Assembly: GCF_013387465.1 (NCBI RefSeq)
Contig: NZ_VYGV01000005.1
Location: forward strand, 1 to 64,000
Reading direction: 5' to 3'
Length of the DNA: 64,000 nt
DNA from: Hydrogenophaga aromaticivorans
GTDB lineage: Bacteria > Pseudomonadota > Gammaproteobacteria > Burkholderiales > Burkholderiaceae_C
In this document: piece by piece, positions 52,221-60,964 of the stretch
Layout: every line of letters begins with the position of its first letter
Numbering within the stretch: the stretch's first letter is position 1
Notes under the pieces: model-generated
What the model was told of the DNA's origin: nothing
The model's database searches: none
What the model saw: the letters and a program-made list of their open reading frames with translations, nothing else
Made by a program: the position numbers and the translations under genes

Positions 52221-55200
52221 TTATCTCCCGGCTGCGAGCTGGGCAGCTTGCAGCGTTTCGATAAGGTCTTTCGCTCCGTTCTCCGTTGTCGGCACGGTGC
52301 GGGTTCGGCCGTTGGTGATCAGGTTCACATTGACCGTGCGCCCAACTGAAGCCGCGCCCGCGCCGCGCTGCGCCAGGCGTGCGAGCGTGGCGTCCATCGT
52401 GTCGCCTTCCTGCCAGGCACCGGAGCTGCGCGGCGCGTAGTTCCCTTTGGCGTCGAACATCGATGCAGCAACGCGCCGCGCCTGCTCGGGATCAACGCCC
52501 ATGCCTTCCAGGCGGCCGGCGACTGACTGCGGGTTTTCGATGGACTGAACAATGCGGTTGCCCTTTTCATCGACCGCGAAGCCTTCCCAGTCGCGCTCGA
52601 TCGAGCTTTTCACTTCGGCGTTGCGCTTCGCCATGCGCTCAAGCCAGCCGACGTGTTCCTGAACTGCCCCGGTGGCACCCTCCATGCCTTTGCGGTAGCT
52701 CTCTGCCGCTGCTTTGGCCTCTGCCATCGTGCGCACCACCGTGCGGCCTGCGCTGTCGGTGGCGATCTCAAAGCCCTGCACAGCGGCCTGAGACTTGGCG
52801 TAGGACAGCGCCGCTTCATCGCCCGATGCAATGGCCGCCTCTGCCATCTTGCGGAATGCCTCTGCCTGTTCGCGGGCGCTGCCACCGGCGTTGCGCACCT
52901 CTTCATACAGCTTGCGCGTGGAATCTGCGGCACGTTTCAGATCGGCGTCGCTGGTGATGCCCAGCTTCTTGAGCGCGTCAGTCAGGCCGCCCACCTCTTT
53001 GGCAGCATCGCGGGCCTTGGCTTCGATCTGCTGCAGGAAGCCATCGGCCACCTGGTCACCCAAGACCTTGCGCACGTCCTCCACCTGCAGGCGCAGCGCT
53101 TCGAAGGCCTTTTGGCTGTCGGCCGTGTTGATGCCCTTGCCCAGGCTGGCCGTCAGTGCCAGGGCAACGTCTGCCCCTTGCTCTTCCAGCCGGTCCATGC
53201 CGTCGATGATGGCCTGCGTATCGGACAGGGCGCTGCGGGCCGCGTCTGACATGCCCGTGGTCAACCGCCCGAAGCTCAAGCCGGTGCGCTCAACAGCCGC
53301 TGTCAGCTTGGCATCCATGGCGATAGCCAGCAGCTCGGCACCGTCGCCCACCCCGAAGAACGCGGCGCGGGCGCGGGCTTCGAAGCGTTCGAGGTCTTCA
53401 CCCTTCAGGGCTTCGGCCATGGCCGCCTTCACGTCGTCGCCAGTGGCCTGGCCCTGGCGCTGCAGGTCGCGCAGCGCGACGGCAAAATCGTTGATGCCCT
53501 TGGGTTCTGAGAGGTCGGCATTCTTTGCCAGATCGGCCAGACTTTCGGCCAGGCCCTTGCCGCTGGTGCGGGCCTTGTCGAACTCGGTCACGATGTCGCG
53601 AGCGGCCGGCGTCAGGCCCCGCGCCGCTTCGGCAACCTTTGCCATTTCCTGCGCCAGGGCGGCCTTCATGCGGGCCGACTCTTGCGCGGCTACTGCGGCC
53701 CGCTTGTCGGCTTCGCTCAGTTCTTCGGTGGCGTCGCGATACCCCATCATCTTGGCGGCCGTCACACCCAGCCATTCGCCAATGTCTTTGATGTTGACCA
53801 GCAAGCCCACCAGGGTGAACGTGCGCAGGGTTCGGACCACGGTCGCGATGCGGCCCGCTGTGGCGGCCACAGCGGCCCCGGTGGTTGCTGCGCTGGCGCC
53901 CGCTGCATTCATCGCCACCGTGGCCGCGCCGATGCCTGCGGCTGCGGTGTTGCCTGCCGCGCCGATGGCCAGGAAGCTCTGAGCCAGGCGCAGCGCCGTG
54001 AACGCTGCAGCGGCCTGGCCGGCATCGATCAACAGTCCAATGATGGTGTCCAGGTTGCGCGAGACTGCTGCGATGGCTTCGGCCACCGCCCGGCTTGAGC
54101 TGGTGGCCTTGTCGGTCTCACCCACGTAGGCGGTCCATGCGTTGCTCAGGCTCTGCATGGCCCGGCCGATGGTGGGGGGCAGCTTTTCGAACTCGGCGGC
54201 TATGGCATGAGCCTGGCCGCCCAGGGCGCCTTTCAGTACCTCGGTGGTGATCTGCCCTTGCTGGGCCATCTCGCGCAACCGGCCGATGGTCACCCCCAGG
54301 CCATCGGCCAGGGCTCGCGCCAGGCGTGGCGACTGTTCCACAACGCTGTTGAACTCTTCACCCCGCAGCACACCCGACTGCAGGCCTTGAATCAGCTGCG
54401 TGACGGCGGCTTGCGCCGCTTGCGAGCTGGCGCCAGACAGCTGGATTGATTGGTTGATGACCTCGGTCAGGCTGGCCGCCTCGATCTGTGCGTCTTTCGC
54501 GCTCAGGCCTGCATCCTTGCCCGTTTGCACCAAGCGCGTGTACAGCGTAGCCGTGGCGTCCAACTCGCTGTTGGTGCTCTGGGCAATGCGCTGCACATCG
54601 GCCATGCCCTGTGTGAAGGCTTCACCCTCGCCCGTGGCCAGCTTCACGCGGGCGGCCAGGTTGGCGTACTGGTCGGCTGTCTCTCCGAGGTCTTTGGCGA
54701 GCGAGCCCACCAGCGTGCCACCCAGGGCCACGCCGGCGACGTTGCGCAGCGTGGTCAGCTGCTTGTTCAGGCCAGCCAGCCGGCCCTCGGTTTTCTCGAC
54801 CGCTACAGCCTGGCGGTTCCCCGACTGTTCCGCCGCGGTGGCGGCCGCGGCATAGGCTGGGCTCAGGCGGCGCACGCGGGCTTCCACGCTCTCGATCGCC
54901 GCCGAAATTCGGCGCTGCCCATCGGACGCGCGATCAGCCGTCAGGCCATATTGCGCGAGCTGGGTCTGAGCGGCGGCCAGCGTGGCGCGTTTGCCCTTCA
55001 GCACCTGGTCGGCTCGCGACACTGCGGCGGCCAACTGCTGTTCTCGGGCGATGGTGGCCGCCGTGGGCACGCCAGCTGCCCGCATGGCCTCCCCGTACTC
55101 GACCAGCTCAGCACGGGCGCGGGCGAACTCTCTGGACGCATCACTGACGCCCTGTTCCAGGCGCTTCACACCCTGCAGCGCGGCGGCGGATTCGAGGGCC

Positions 55201-55358
55201 TGTGTCAGCTCTTGTCGGGCCTGCTGCGCCGATGCAGCAAGGTCGCCTTCCAGGGTGTTGGAAAGTCGGTCAAGCTCGCGCTCAAGCTTGGCGACGCCGT
55301 CGCTGCCCGAGACAGCGGCTTCAATGTCGTAGCGAATCTTCTGGTTACTGGTGGCCAT
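52221..55358 (-). CDS. tail tape-measure protein
   Basis: A 1045-aa protein with the organisation of siphophage/myophage tape measures. A coiled-coil N-terminus (about 1-200) is followed by the conserved tape-measure N-terminal domain (about 205-400; DQYANLAARVKLATGEGEAF, SGVLRGEEFNSVVEQSPRLA, GQITTEVLKGAL). A hydrophobic stretch (about 455-530) and long helical regions complete it, with VNVNLITNGRTRTVP near the end. In phages it sets tail length and is ejected with DNA. Here no other tail, head or terminase-large gene exists and it lies directly upstream of the replication genes, which is highly unusual. Confidence 0.88.
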   Translation of the reverse strand: MATSNQKIRYDIEAAVSGSDGVAKLERELDRLSNTLEGDLAASAQQARQELTQALESAAALQGVKRLEQGVSDASREFARARAELVEYGEAMRAAGVPTAATIAREQQLAAAVSRADQVLKGKRATLAAAQTQLAQYGLTADRASDGQRRISAAIESVEARVRRLSPAYAAAATAAEQSGNRQAVAVEKTEGRLAGLNKQLTTLRNVAGVALGGTLVGSLAKDLGETADQYANLAARVKLATGEGEAFTQGMADVQRIAQSTNSELDATATLYTRLVQTGKDAGLSAKDAQIEAASLTEVINQSIQLSGASSQAAQAAVTQLIQGLQSGVLRGEEFNSVVEQSPRLARALADGLGVTIGRLREMAQQGQITTEVLKGALGGQAHAIAAEFEKLPPTIGRAMQSLSNAWTAYVGETDKATSSSRAVAEAIAAVSRNLDTIIGLLIDAGQAAAAFTALRLAQSFLAIGAAGNTAAAGIGAATVAMNAAGASAATTGAAVAATAGRIATVVRTLRTFTLVGLLVNIKDIGEWLGVTAAKMMGYRDATEELSEADKRAAVAAQESARMKAALAQEMAKVAEAARGLTPAARDIVTEFDKARTSGKGLAESLADLAKNADLSEPKGINDFAVALRDLQRQGQATGDDVKAAMAEALKGEDLERFEARARAAFFGVGDGAELLAIAMDAKLTAAVERTGLSFGRLTTGMSDAARSALSDTQAIIDGMDRLEEQGADVALALTASLGKGINTADSQKAFEALRLQVEDVRKVLGDQVADGFLQQIEAKARDAAKEVGGLTDALKKLGITSDADLKRAADSTRKLYEEVRNAGGSAREQAEAFRKMAEAAIASGDEAALSYAKSQAAVQGFEIATDSAGRTVVRTMAEAKAAAESYRKGMEGATGAVQEHVGWLERMAKRNAEVKSSIERDWEGFAVDEKGNRIVQSIENPQSVAGRLEGMGVDPEQARRVAASMFDAKGNYAPRSSGAWQEGDTMDATLARLAQRGAGAASVGRTVNVNLITNGRTRTVPTTENGAKDLIETLQAAQLAAGR

Positions 55359-55442
55359 GGGTGCCTTTTGTCTGGTGGGGTGTGTCGCCTGCGCTCGCGC
55401 GGCGGATGCTGCCGGGCCGGCGTGTCGCCGGCCCTTGGGTCA

Positions 55443-56546
55443 TCAGGCGGGTGCACCAAGCCGCAGCGGGCTGTGCTGTTCGGCCCGCTGATTGGCCTCA
55501 TACCGGTCCGCCCCAACGCGGGCGCGTTCGACCTCCTGCAGCGCGTTGTGGAATTCCATCGATCCGGGCAAGAAGCTGAACGGGTCAGGCAGCACCGCCG
55601 CAGGCTCAGGGACCACTGGTGCCACCGAAGCGGCCAGCAGCTCAAGGTTTGCGGGGGCCATTGCCTTTGCCATCTCGACCAGCACGTAATCGCGCACGCG
55701 GCCGGATTCGCCGCACAGCTTGTCACCCCACGTCACGCGATCGATTGAAGCGATGGTCAGATCCATGGGGTGGATGGTGCTCAGGGCAAAGGCCTGGCCG
55801 CTGCTGTCTGCGTTGCGCAGAGCGCGCACCTTGATGGCCGCGTCAATCATCTGCTGCGCGGCCTCGTCATATTCCACCCGAGCCAGCTGCAGGCGGCACA
55901 AACTCACATCGTCTTGCGCCTGGCGGGCTGCGGCCGATGCTTCGGCGCTGGCCTGCTCCAGGCGTTGGCATTCGTTGTCGTGGCCCTTGATCCGGCTGGC
56001 GAGGGATTCGCCGCAGGTGGCCCGATGGTGCTCTGCTTCCTTCACGGTGTCGAAGGCTGCGGCCTCGTCGGCGTCGGTCGCATCGTCCGCGGCCAACGCG
56101 TCTTTGAAACCGCTGCGCGCGATCTCGACCGCTTTATCGGCTGCGGCATGGAGTTCGACCAGCTCCAGGTTCAAGCGGTTGACCAGCGCGACACGTTCAG
56201 CGAGTGCACCACTGGCCAGGCTGGCGGCTTCGCTCGCCGATTTCAGGCGGGCCTCTGCGGCCTTGATGGACTTGGATGCGCTGTCCATGTCGCGCTTGAG
56301 CACGGCGGCGGCGCGTGGCCGGTCGGTGGCGATGGCGTGACCCTTCATGACGCGGGACAGCTCGTCCAGCTTGCGGCGCAAGAGAGAGGCACCAGCCGAC
56401 GGAACGGGCAGGGCCTCGCGTTGCCGGTTCAGCTCGTCGGCCAGGGCCTGGCAGCCTTCGGCGGTGGATACACGGTCGGCGATCGCTTGGGCTTCGGTGG
56501 AGAGTGCGGGGGTGGTCTTCAGGCCGAGAATTGATTTCAGGTTCAT
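55443..56546 (-). CDS. coiled-coil protein, unknown
   Basis: A 367-aa protein dominated by Ala/Glu/Lys-rich heptads from about residue 80 to 250 (KSIKAAEARLKSASEAASLAS, EAEHHRATCGESLASRIKGHD). A less helical C-terminus holds PDPFSFLPGSMEFHNALQEVERA. It might be a scaffold, tail chaperone partner or capsid-size determinant acting with the tape measure located 84 bp downstream. This is an inference from position and structure only; the family is not recognised. Confidence 0.65.
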   Translation of the reverse strand: MNLKSILGLKTTPALSTEAQAIADRVSTAEGCQALADELNRQREALPVPSAGASLLRRKLDELSRVMKGHAIATDRPRAAAVLKRDMDSASKSIKAAEARLKSASEAASLASGALAERVALVNRLNLELVELHAAADKAVEIARSGFKDALAADDATDADEAAAFDTVKEAEHHRATCGESLASRIKGHDNECQRLEQASAEASAAARQAQDDVSLCRLQLARVEYDEAAQQMIDAAIKVRALRNADSSGQAFALSTIHPMDLTIASIDRVTWGDKLCGESGRVRDYVLVEMAKAMAPANLELLAASVAPVVPEPAAVLPDPFSFLPGSMEFHNALQEVERARVGADRYEANQRAEQHSPLRLGAPA

Positions 56547-56614
56547 GGTGTTTCCTTGGATGTGGTCTTGAGTGCGCAGGCCATCGCCCGCGCTGATGAA
56601 AAGAGGGGGTCAGG

Positions 56615-57154
56615 TCAGAACTGGAGGCCCAGGTACTTGAAGGCATCTATCACGCTGCAGCCCTTGAACTGGGACCATGCCGCCGCGCGCTCAGCCATCT
56701 GCGCCTTCGTCAGCTGAATCGACGGCTTCGCGCCAGGTGTTCCGCGCTTTCCGGGGTCAGTCTGCGACACGTAGGGATGCAAATAGCCTTCACGCTTAAT
56801 TCCCATGACCAGGGTGCAACCGTCTTTCGCGGCGCGCACAGCTCCCACGCGCTCCCACTCGTTCCAGCTCTTGACCAGGGGCATGCGCCCTGTCGTCAAA
56901 CGGTGCACGCGCACGATTTCGGCGGCCTCCGCGCGAAGGTCTTGTTCAGCCTGGCCGGGCTGTTCCAACATGGCGGCCGGGGATGCCACCGACTTGACCG
57001 GCTGCAGCTTGGGCGGCCATGGTGCTGGTTTGGTGGCGGTGGCTTGCTGCGTCGTAGGGGCGGGCGCTGTTCCTAATGGGTCCACGCCACAGCGCATGTT
57101 CAGCTTGTGGTTCTCGCTGCCTACGTAGGTTCTGCGGTTCGTTGTATTGCTCAT
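56615..57154 (-). CDS. 179-aa hypothetical protein of the satellite operon
   Basis: The N-terminal third is Pro/Gln/Ala-rich and probably disordered. The rest contains VRVHRLTTGRMPLVKSWNEWERVG and ends with SQFKGCSVIDAFKYLGLQF, a likely helical domain. No family is recognised. The start may be ATG 57154 or GTG 57190. It lies between the short genes and the coiled-coil gene in the same direction. Confidence 0.6.
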   Translation of the reverse strand: MSNTTNRRTYVGSENHKLNMRCGVDPLGTAPAPTTQQATATKPAPWPPKLQPVKSVASPAAMLEQPGQAEQDLRAEAAEIVRVHRLTTGRMPLVKSWNEWERVGAVRAAKDGCTLVMGIKREGYLHPYVSQTDPGKRGTPGAKPSIQLTKAQMAERAAAWSQFKGCSVIDAFKYLGLQF

Positions 57155-57222
57155 GATGATGTTGAATAGGTTGAAGTGATGGGTGGACACGACGACGGCC
57201 AGGCTCAGACCTTTGGCGTGAA

Positions 57223-57351
57223 CTACTCGACGTCAAGGCTCTGGAGTTCGCCCGTCGCCTCGTAGCGCTCTCTCGCTCGTTGGGCCTCTTGGATGGCGGC
57301 CAACTGCAGCAGTGCGGCAGCTTCGCCGGGCTTGAAGTCTTCAGCGGACAT
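57223..57351 (-). CDS. 42-aa small protein in the satellite operon
   Basis: MSAEDFKPGEAAALLQLAAI followed by QEAQRARERYEATGELQSLDVE: a single amphipathic helix of a kind seen in small phage proteins. The ATG lies inside the end of the preceding gene (11-bp overlap), which supports coupled translation. Confidence 0.5.
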   Translation of the reverse strand: MSAEDFKPGEAAALLQLAAIQEAQRARERYEATGELQSLDVE

Positions 57352-57628
57352 GGACCGGCTCCACATCCAACGGCAGCAGGCCGTCGCGATTGCCCACGAT
57401 CAACAGCCGGTTGCCAACCACCGTGCGCAGCCAAAAGCGCACCAGTCGCCCCCTGTTGTCATAGAGCGTGACCAGCTCGGCATGCATGTGCTTGACGTGC
57501 AGAGTGCCGGGCGTCTGCTTGTGCTTGTTCGCCACGTCGATGACCTTCATGCAGCGGCGCCAAAAGTCGCCGGCCTCTCTCTTGTTCAGCAGATCGGCGT
57601 CGAAGAACTGGGGTGCGCGCGGGCTCAT
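57341..57628 (-). CDS. 95-aa hypothetical protein of the satellite operon
   Basis: A soluble protein (MSPRAPQFFDADLLNKREAG...) with a beta-rich second half (AELVTLYDNRGRLVRFWLRT, NRLLIVGNRDGLLPLDVEPV). It overlaps the gene before it by 4 bp (ATGA) and the 42-aa gene after it by 11 bp. No family is recognised. Confidence 0.6.
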   Translation of the reverse strand: MSPRAPQFFDADLLNKREAGDFWRRCMKVIDVANKHKQTPGTLHVKHMHAELVTLYDNRGRLVRFWLRTVVGNRLLIVGNRDGLLPLDVEPVHVR

Positions 57629-57981
57629 TCGTCACCCCCTGGTTGCGTAGGTGTGACGACCACCGGACAGGTCTCTCGATTTGCCTGCCAGTTGAGGAAC
57701 ATCTTCTCAATTGCAGGCGCGCCGACGTCCAACGTGTCAAAGTCGCCGGGCATGGATTGCGCGAGGACTTCGCCCGTGACGCGATCACGCACGCGCAGGG
57801 CCAGCGACGGCAACAACTCAACATGAACATGCTTGCCCAGTTTGGGCATCACCAGAGCGCACTTGAACAGCGGTTCATCACGTTCAAAGGTGCGGATGAA
57901 ATAGCGCCGCTTTGCAAACTGCAGGATGACCCTGGCGATGTCTTCGGCGCTGGGCTGGGGGCAGGACCTGGAGAACGTCAT
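57625..57981 (-). CDS. 118-aa hypothetical protein of the satellite operon
   Basis: A soluble protein with an N-terminal helical part (SAEDIARVILQFAKRRYFIR) and a beta-rich centre (HVHVELLPSLALRVRDRVTGEV). The pattern of two alternating basic and hydrophobic strands is shared with its 95-aa neighbour, so the two may interact. It overlaps neighbours on both sides by 4 bp. No family is recognised. Confidence 0.6.
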   Translation of the reverse strand: MTFSRSCPQPSAEDIARVILQFAKRRYFIRTFERDEPLFKCALVMPKLGKHVHVELLPSLALRVRDRVTGEVLAQSMPGDFDTLDVGAPAIEKMFLNWQANRETCPVVVTPTQPGGDE

Positions 57982-58190
57982 TTCGCGGCCTCCAGGGCCT
58001 GGCGAGACTCCGCCCACTTCTGCAAATCGCTCGATCTCCAGGCGACGGAACGGGAGCTGACGTGAACGGGCTTGGGTGCCTCGTCTTTGGCCATCAACAC
58101 ATACCAGGCCGATCTAGAAACTCCAGTGACGGCACGGCGCGCGGGCTCTCGCAGCAAGGGGTCAAGGTTGTGGTGTACGTGGGGCGTCAT
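57978..58190 (-). CDS. AlpA-like regulator, short form
   Basis: A 70-aa winged-helix protein resembling AlpA regulators (LLREPARRAVTGVSRSAWYVL, then VSSRSVAWRSSDLQKWAESR). AlpA proteins activate prophage excision or satellite genes; P4 Vis/delta belongs here. It overlaps the second AlpA gene by 4 bp (ATGA), forming a tandem pair. Confidence 0.75.
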   Translation of the reverse strand: MTPHVHHNLDPLLREPARRAVTGVSRSAWYVLMAKDEAPKPVHVSSRSVAWRSSDLQKWAESRQALEAAK

Positions 58191-58504
58191 TGGGCGGCCC
58201 TCCCACGTGGGTTCGGGCTCTTGAGCCGGCCGGCTCCGCCCACTTGCATAGCGAGCCGCGCCCGCTGTTGAATCCAGGCGTTGACCTGTGATTCCAGCCA
58301 CGCAACACGGCTGCCGGTAGGCGTCAGCGGGATTGACCTCGGGAACAGTTCGGCGCGCTCCATGGCGCGGACTGAAGAGGCAGACAACCCGACGCGCGAA
58401 CAGGTTTCCTTGATCGGCAAAAGCCGATCGGACGCCACTGGTGGCGCAGGTAGATGAGATTGATTGACAAGCTGCACGGTGTTACTCCTTGAGTTGCTAC
58501 GCAT
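58187..58504 (-). CDS. AlpA family transcriptional regulator
   Basis: A 105-aa protein with the AlpA/MerR-type winged helix (RLLPIKETCSRVGLSASSVRA, FPRSIPLTPTGSRVAWLESQVNAWI). It is a likely excisionase or operon regulator of the element. The start may be ATG 58504 or an ATG further upstream at 58573. A TGCAAGCTG repeat cluster lies 70-150 bp upstream and is a plausible operator. Confidence 0.8.
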   Translation of the reverse strand: MRSNSRSNTVQLVNQSHLPAPPVASDRLLPIKETCSRVGLSASSVRAMERAELFPRSIPLTPTGSRVAWLESQVNAWIQQRARLAMQVGGAGRLKSPNPRGRAAQ

Positions 58505-58560
58505 GGCCCTGATTGGCTGTGTGCGTTGGCAACCGGACCATAGGTGCGGCAAGTCAAAGG

Positions 58561-58657
58561 CTGCAACTTGCAATCAGCTTGCAAAACGCGGATGCCGCGC
58601 CTCTGCTGAAAACAAAGTCTGTCGCATGGCAGCTGTTTGCAAGCTGTCTGCAAGCTG
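58561..58657. promoter_or_regulatory. TGCAAGCTG repeat cluster upstream of the AlpA pair
   Basis: TGCAAGCTG occurs at 58638-58646 and 58649-58657 (11-bp period, one helical turn), and inverted as CAGCTTGCA at 58575-58583. A looser CTGCAACTTGCAA lies at 58561-58573. The 189-bp spacer holds no gene. The arrangement suggests an operator or iteron bound by a dimeric regulator. Confidence 0.55.
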
Positions 58658-58693
58658 CCGCCAATGACTTGGGCGGCAGGCTGTGTGTCGTCG

Positions 58694-59524
58694 TTACGTC
58701 TTACGCTTTACGGGCTGTCGCGCTATCTTCAGCTGATCCCGGACAGCCTGTGGACTGATGCCCAACTCCTTGGCAATCACGCCGTCTGCGTCCTTGACGC
58801 CTCCTAGCTGCGCTTTGCGCTCCAGCAGCAAGGCCCGGTACTTCGGGCGCTTCGCCCACGGAATGCGTTGGCCTTCTGGCAGATTTCTCGCAAAGGCGCA
58901 CAAGTCATTGAACGTCTGCACCGAATCAAAGTGCTCCGATGCACCCCACAAGGCGTGTGCATCTTCCCCGCGAATCGCCATTACCACCCACTGACTGTGT
59001 GGCAGATCAAGCAGCGAGGCCATGCCATCGCCGTTGTTCATTGACAGTGTGCTGTCGAGGTCCGAGACTGTGAATTCATCCTGAAGCGCACGCCTGAAGC
59101 GAAACAGCGCAGCTGACCGCCCCGGAGACACCCCATCAGGGAGGGGCCTCCTGACCGGCCTGCTGGTGAATACCGATACGACCGACGGGGAAAACCTGTA
59201 CCGATATACCCCGTTGATGAAGGCCTCTGCCTCGTCTGTCGCATCTGGCCGGTCAAGGCCGAACACCTGATGCTCGATCAACTCTATCGGCTGAAACTCC
59301 CAGGCAAGGTACATCCGAATCTGGCAGTTCGCATCAAGGCGGAGCAACATGTCATTCAAGGCCTCTTGGACCCCAAGACGCTCAGTCAACGCAACCCATC
59401 GAAGCAGGTCCACCAGGAACACCATCGCGGCTCGCCCACCGCCAGGAAGATCGCGCTTTGTAGCGGTCTCCCACGGCGGTTGCGGGCGTTCTTGCTCGGG
59501 TGCTCTAGGATACTTGGGGAACAT
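58694..59524 (-). CDS. 276-aa protein with C-terminal HTH, unknown
   Basis: The long N-terminal part (about 1-225) has no recognised domain and includes LLRWVALTERLGVQEALNDML and FINGVYRYRFSPSVVSVF. The C-terminal 50 residues contain a helix-turn-helix (ADGVIAKELGISPQAVRDQL). The position in a satellite operon suggests a regulator or replication-initiation protein. The start is ATG 59524; no partner overlap exists at either end. The family is not recognised. Confidence 0.65.
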   Translation of the reverse strand: MFPKYPRAPEQERPQPPWETATKRDLPGGGRAAMVFLVDLLRWVALTERLGVQEALNDMLLRLDANCQIRMYLAWEFQPIELIEHQVFGLDRPDATDEAEAFINGVYRYRFSPSVVSVFTSRPVRRPLPDGVSPGRSAALFRFRRALQDEFTVSDLDSTLSMNNGDGMASLLDLPHSQWVVMAIRGEDAHALWGASEHFDSVQTFNDLCAFARNLPEGQRIPWAKRPKYRALLLERKAQLGGVKDADGVIAKELGISPQAVRDQLKIARQPVKRKT

Positions 59525-59555
59525 GATCAGCAACGCGTAACGACGACGCAACAGC

Positions 59556-59882
59556 CTACCGCACGGTTCCGACCGGCGGACGCGCATCGTCTGCCGCTTC
59601 GCGGAACCCATGTGGCATCAACCATTCATCAGTGCCACCCCTGACCAAGGGGTACGGTGCCCCACAGCGGTCCCCGTAAAGCTCGGCCAGCAATCCCATA
59701 CGCTTGGTTAACATTTCGGCGGCAGAAACCACGGCCGCACTCTCGCGCGGATCGTCCAGCGACTCCACGATGATGATTCCCAAGAGGTCTTTGACTACAT
59801 CGGCCGTGTTGGCGATCTCTTGGAAAACCATGCCCATCTGCTTCCGGCTCAGGGTGTCGGTCTGGGGTGCCTTCCTGGTCAT
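59556..59882 (-). CDS. 108-aa hypothetical protein of the satellite operon
   Basis: A mostly helical soluble protein (SRKQMGMVFQEIANTADVVK, SAAEMLTKRMGLLAELYGD). The gene overlaps the one before it by 4 bp. It belongs to a string of three short, similar-sized helical proteins (59556-60450) whose roles are unknown. Confidence 0.6.
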   Translation of the reverse strand: MTRKAPQTDTLSRKQMGMVFQEIANTADVVKDLLGIIIVESLDDPRESAAVVSAAEMLTKRMGLLAELYGDRCGAPYPLVRGGTDEWLMPHGFREAADDARPPVGTVR

Positions 59883-60157
59883 GCTGCACCCCATTCACTG
59901 CGTGCGCTGCGACTCTCCAGCAGATCGATGGCGACATTCAACACGCCGGCCACAAGCTCGCCAGCGTTGCGAACTTCGGGATAGTTCAGCTCGGGTGTCA
60001 GAGGGTCCAACACCTGGCGCAGGCTCGGCACTTCGTTTCGCAGGAAGTACAGCTGCGAAATGACCGGCGAGGCCTCAGACGCCCACTTGGCCAGGCGCAA
60101 CAGGGGCAAGATGCGGTCTTCATCTTCGGCCAGCAGGCTGGTGATATCGGCGCTCAT
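59879..60157 (-). CDS. 92-aa hypothetical protein of the satellite operon
   Basis: A helical soluble protein (MSADITSLLAEDEDRILPLL..., GELVAGVLNVAIDLLESRSA). It has 4-bp overlaps (ATGA) with the neighbours on both sides, so translation is coupled through the cluster. Short helical proteins of this type are common in ICEs and prophages. No family is recognised. Confidence 0.6.
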   Translation of the reverse strand: MSADITSLLAEDEDRILPLLRLAKWASEASPVISQLYFLRNEVPSLRQVLDPLTPELNYPEVRNAGELVAGVLNVAIDLLESRSARSEWGAA

Positions 60158-60450
60158 GCTGCACCCCTCTCCAGCGCTCTCGTGCGCTCGTGAACGTCTG
60201 CCAGGAGGGTGGTGAGCTGGTGCATGCGCTCTATCGCCACGCACAGCATCGCCTTGTCGTTGCCCGGGTCGTCGCCATGTGCAGACTGGCTGGCCTCCAG
60301 GATGTTGAGGTTTTCATAGGCCATGGTCCACGCGAGCGAGGCGCGTTGGCTCAACGTGGCATCCGGGTTGACGATCAGCACCGCCGATTCGGTGTCAACG
60401 AGGGCTGGCGTCAGGTTCAAGAACTTGGCTTGTTGGTTGGGCGTGTTCAT
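60154..60450 (-). CDS. 98-aa hypothetical protein of the satellite operon
   Basis: A helical soluble protein (ATLSQRASLAWTMAYENLNI, MHQLTTLLADVHERTRALER). A strong AGGAGG ribosome site precedes the ATG, so this cluster is well translated. Its middle loosely resembles short DUF3077/DUF6124-type proteins, but I cannot assign it. Confidence 0.6.
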   Translation of the reverse strand: MNTPNQQAKFLNLTPALVDTESAVLIVNPDATLSQRASLAWTMAYENLNILEASQSAHGDDPGNDKAMLCVAIERMHQLTTLLADVHERTRALERGAA

Positions 60451-60453
60451 GAC

Positions 60454-60693
60454 TCAGACCTCCTTGCGCTCAATGGTAGCGGCGGCGCTGGCTCGCTTCA
60501 AAAGCGTGGCTGCGCGCACAGCGCGGGCCGTGGCGGTCTGCAGCTGCTGTGCTGTGCATTCGGGTTGACCAAGGAAGTGCAACGCGGTGGACAGCGCGTT
60601 GTGAGCTTGGGCGTGTAGCTGGATGGTTTCCAGCGAGGCGGGGGGCGAGGTGGGCGCAGCGCGGCGGCTGGCAATGGAAGTGACCGTGGTCAT
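60454..60693 (-). CDS. 79-aa hypothetical protein, first reading frame after the RNA leader
   Basis: A helical, Ala/Thr-rich protein (LETIQLHAQAHNALSTALHF, CTAQQLQTATARAVRAATLL). A GGAGCCGAAGCC site precedes the ATG. It starts 12 bp after the leader-encoded frame and directly follows the second target decamer of the antisense RNA, so its expression should be subject to the RNA switch. Confidence 0.6.
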   Translation of the reverse strand: MTTVTSIASRRAAPTSPPASLETIQLHAQAHNALSTALHFLGQPECTAQQLQTATARAVRAATLLKRASAAATIERKEV

Positions 60694-60705
60694 GGCTTCG
60701 GCTCC

Positions 60706-60927
60706 TTATCGAGACTTGAAACCACCGTCTGCGTTCTTACGCGCAAATGGTGGACGGGATGTTAAGAACACGGGATAAGCCGTGCGCCAGGTGTTGCCAC
60801 TTTGGCCATCCCGTCCAAAACCTTGAATGCGCCGGGTGGCCCATTCGGCGGGCGCTGCAGTGGCAGCGGCCCAAGTGTTCAGACGTGACAAAACCTCGCT
60901 ATCGGGGAGGTTACACCGCTTATCCAA
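60706..60927 (-). CDS. Icd/Ash-like reading frame overlapping the antisense RNA
   Basis: A 73-codon frame ending in SRPPFARKNADGGFKSR. Annotated proteins with a similar tail (RKNADGG...) occur in phage C4 RNA regions under names such as Icd-like or Ash family, as I recall. It fully overlaps the RNA structure, so part or all of the coding signal may reflect RNA constraint rather than a protein. No convincing ribosome site is visible. Confidence 0.35.
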   Translation of the reverse strand: MDKRCNLPDSEVLSRLNTWAAATAAPAEWATRRIQGFGRDGQSGNTWRTAYPVFLTSRPPFARKNADGGFKSR

Positions 60928-60938
60928 TGATGTTCTTA
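60733..60938 (-). promoter_or_regulatory. P4-like leader: target segments A and C
   Basis: Read on the minus strand, segment A holds UAAGAACA and GGAUAAGC (60938-60918), and segment C repeats the decamer GCGUAAGAAC (60742-60733). Both are complementary to the antisense segment of the stem-loop between them. A weaker AACCTC...GAGGTT hairpin followed by four T (60912-60890) lies after A and could be an early terminator. Confidence 0.7.
60752..60816 (-). ncRNA. P4 CI / P1 C4-type antisense RNA
   Basis: GGACGGGATG and CATCCCGTCC pair perfectly over 10 bp and enclose a loop of 45 nt carrying GCUUAUCC-CG-UGUUCUUA, complementary to leader segment A and partly to segment C. The 65-nt length is close to P4 CI (about 69 nt) and P1 C4 (about 77 nt). 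In those systems the processed RNA pairs with the leader, stops translation or transcription of the operon and confers immunity. The assignment rests on layout and complementarity that I read directly; covariance was not tested. Confidence 0.7.
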
Positions 60939-60964
60939 CGCATCGGCCCTTTCGGGTTGGGCGG

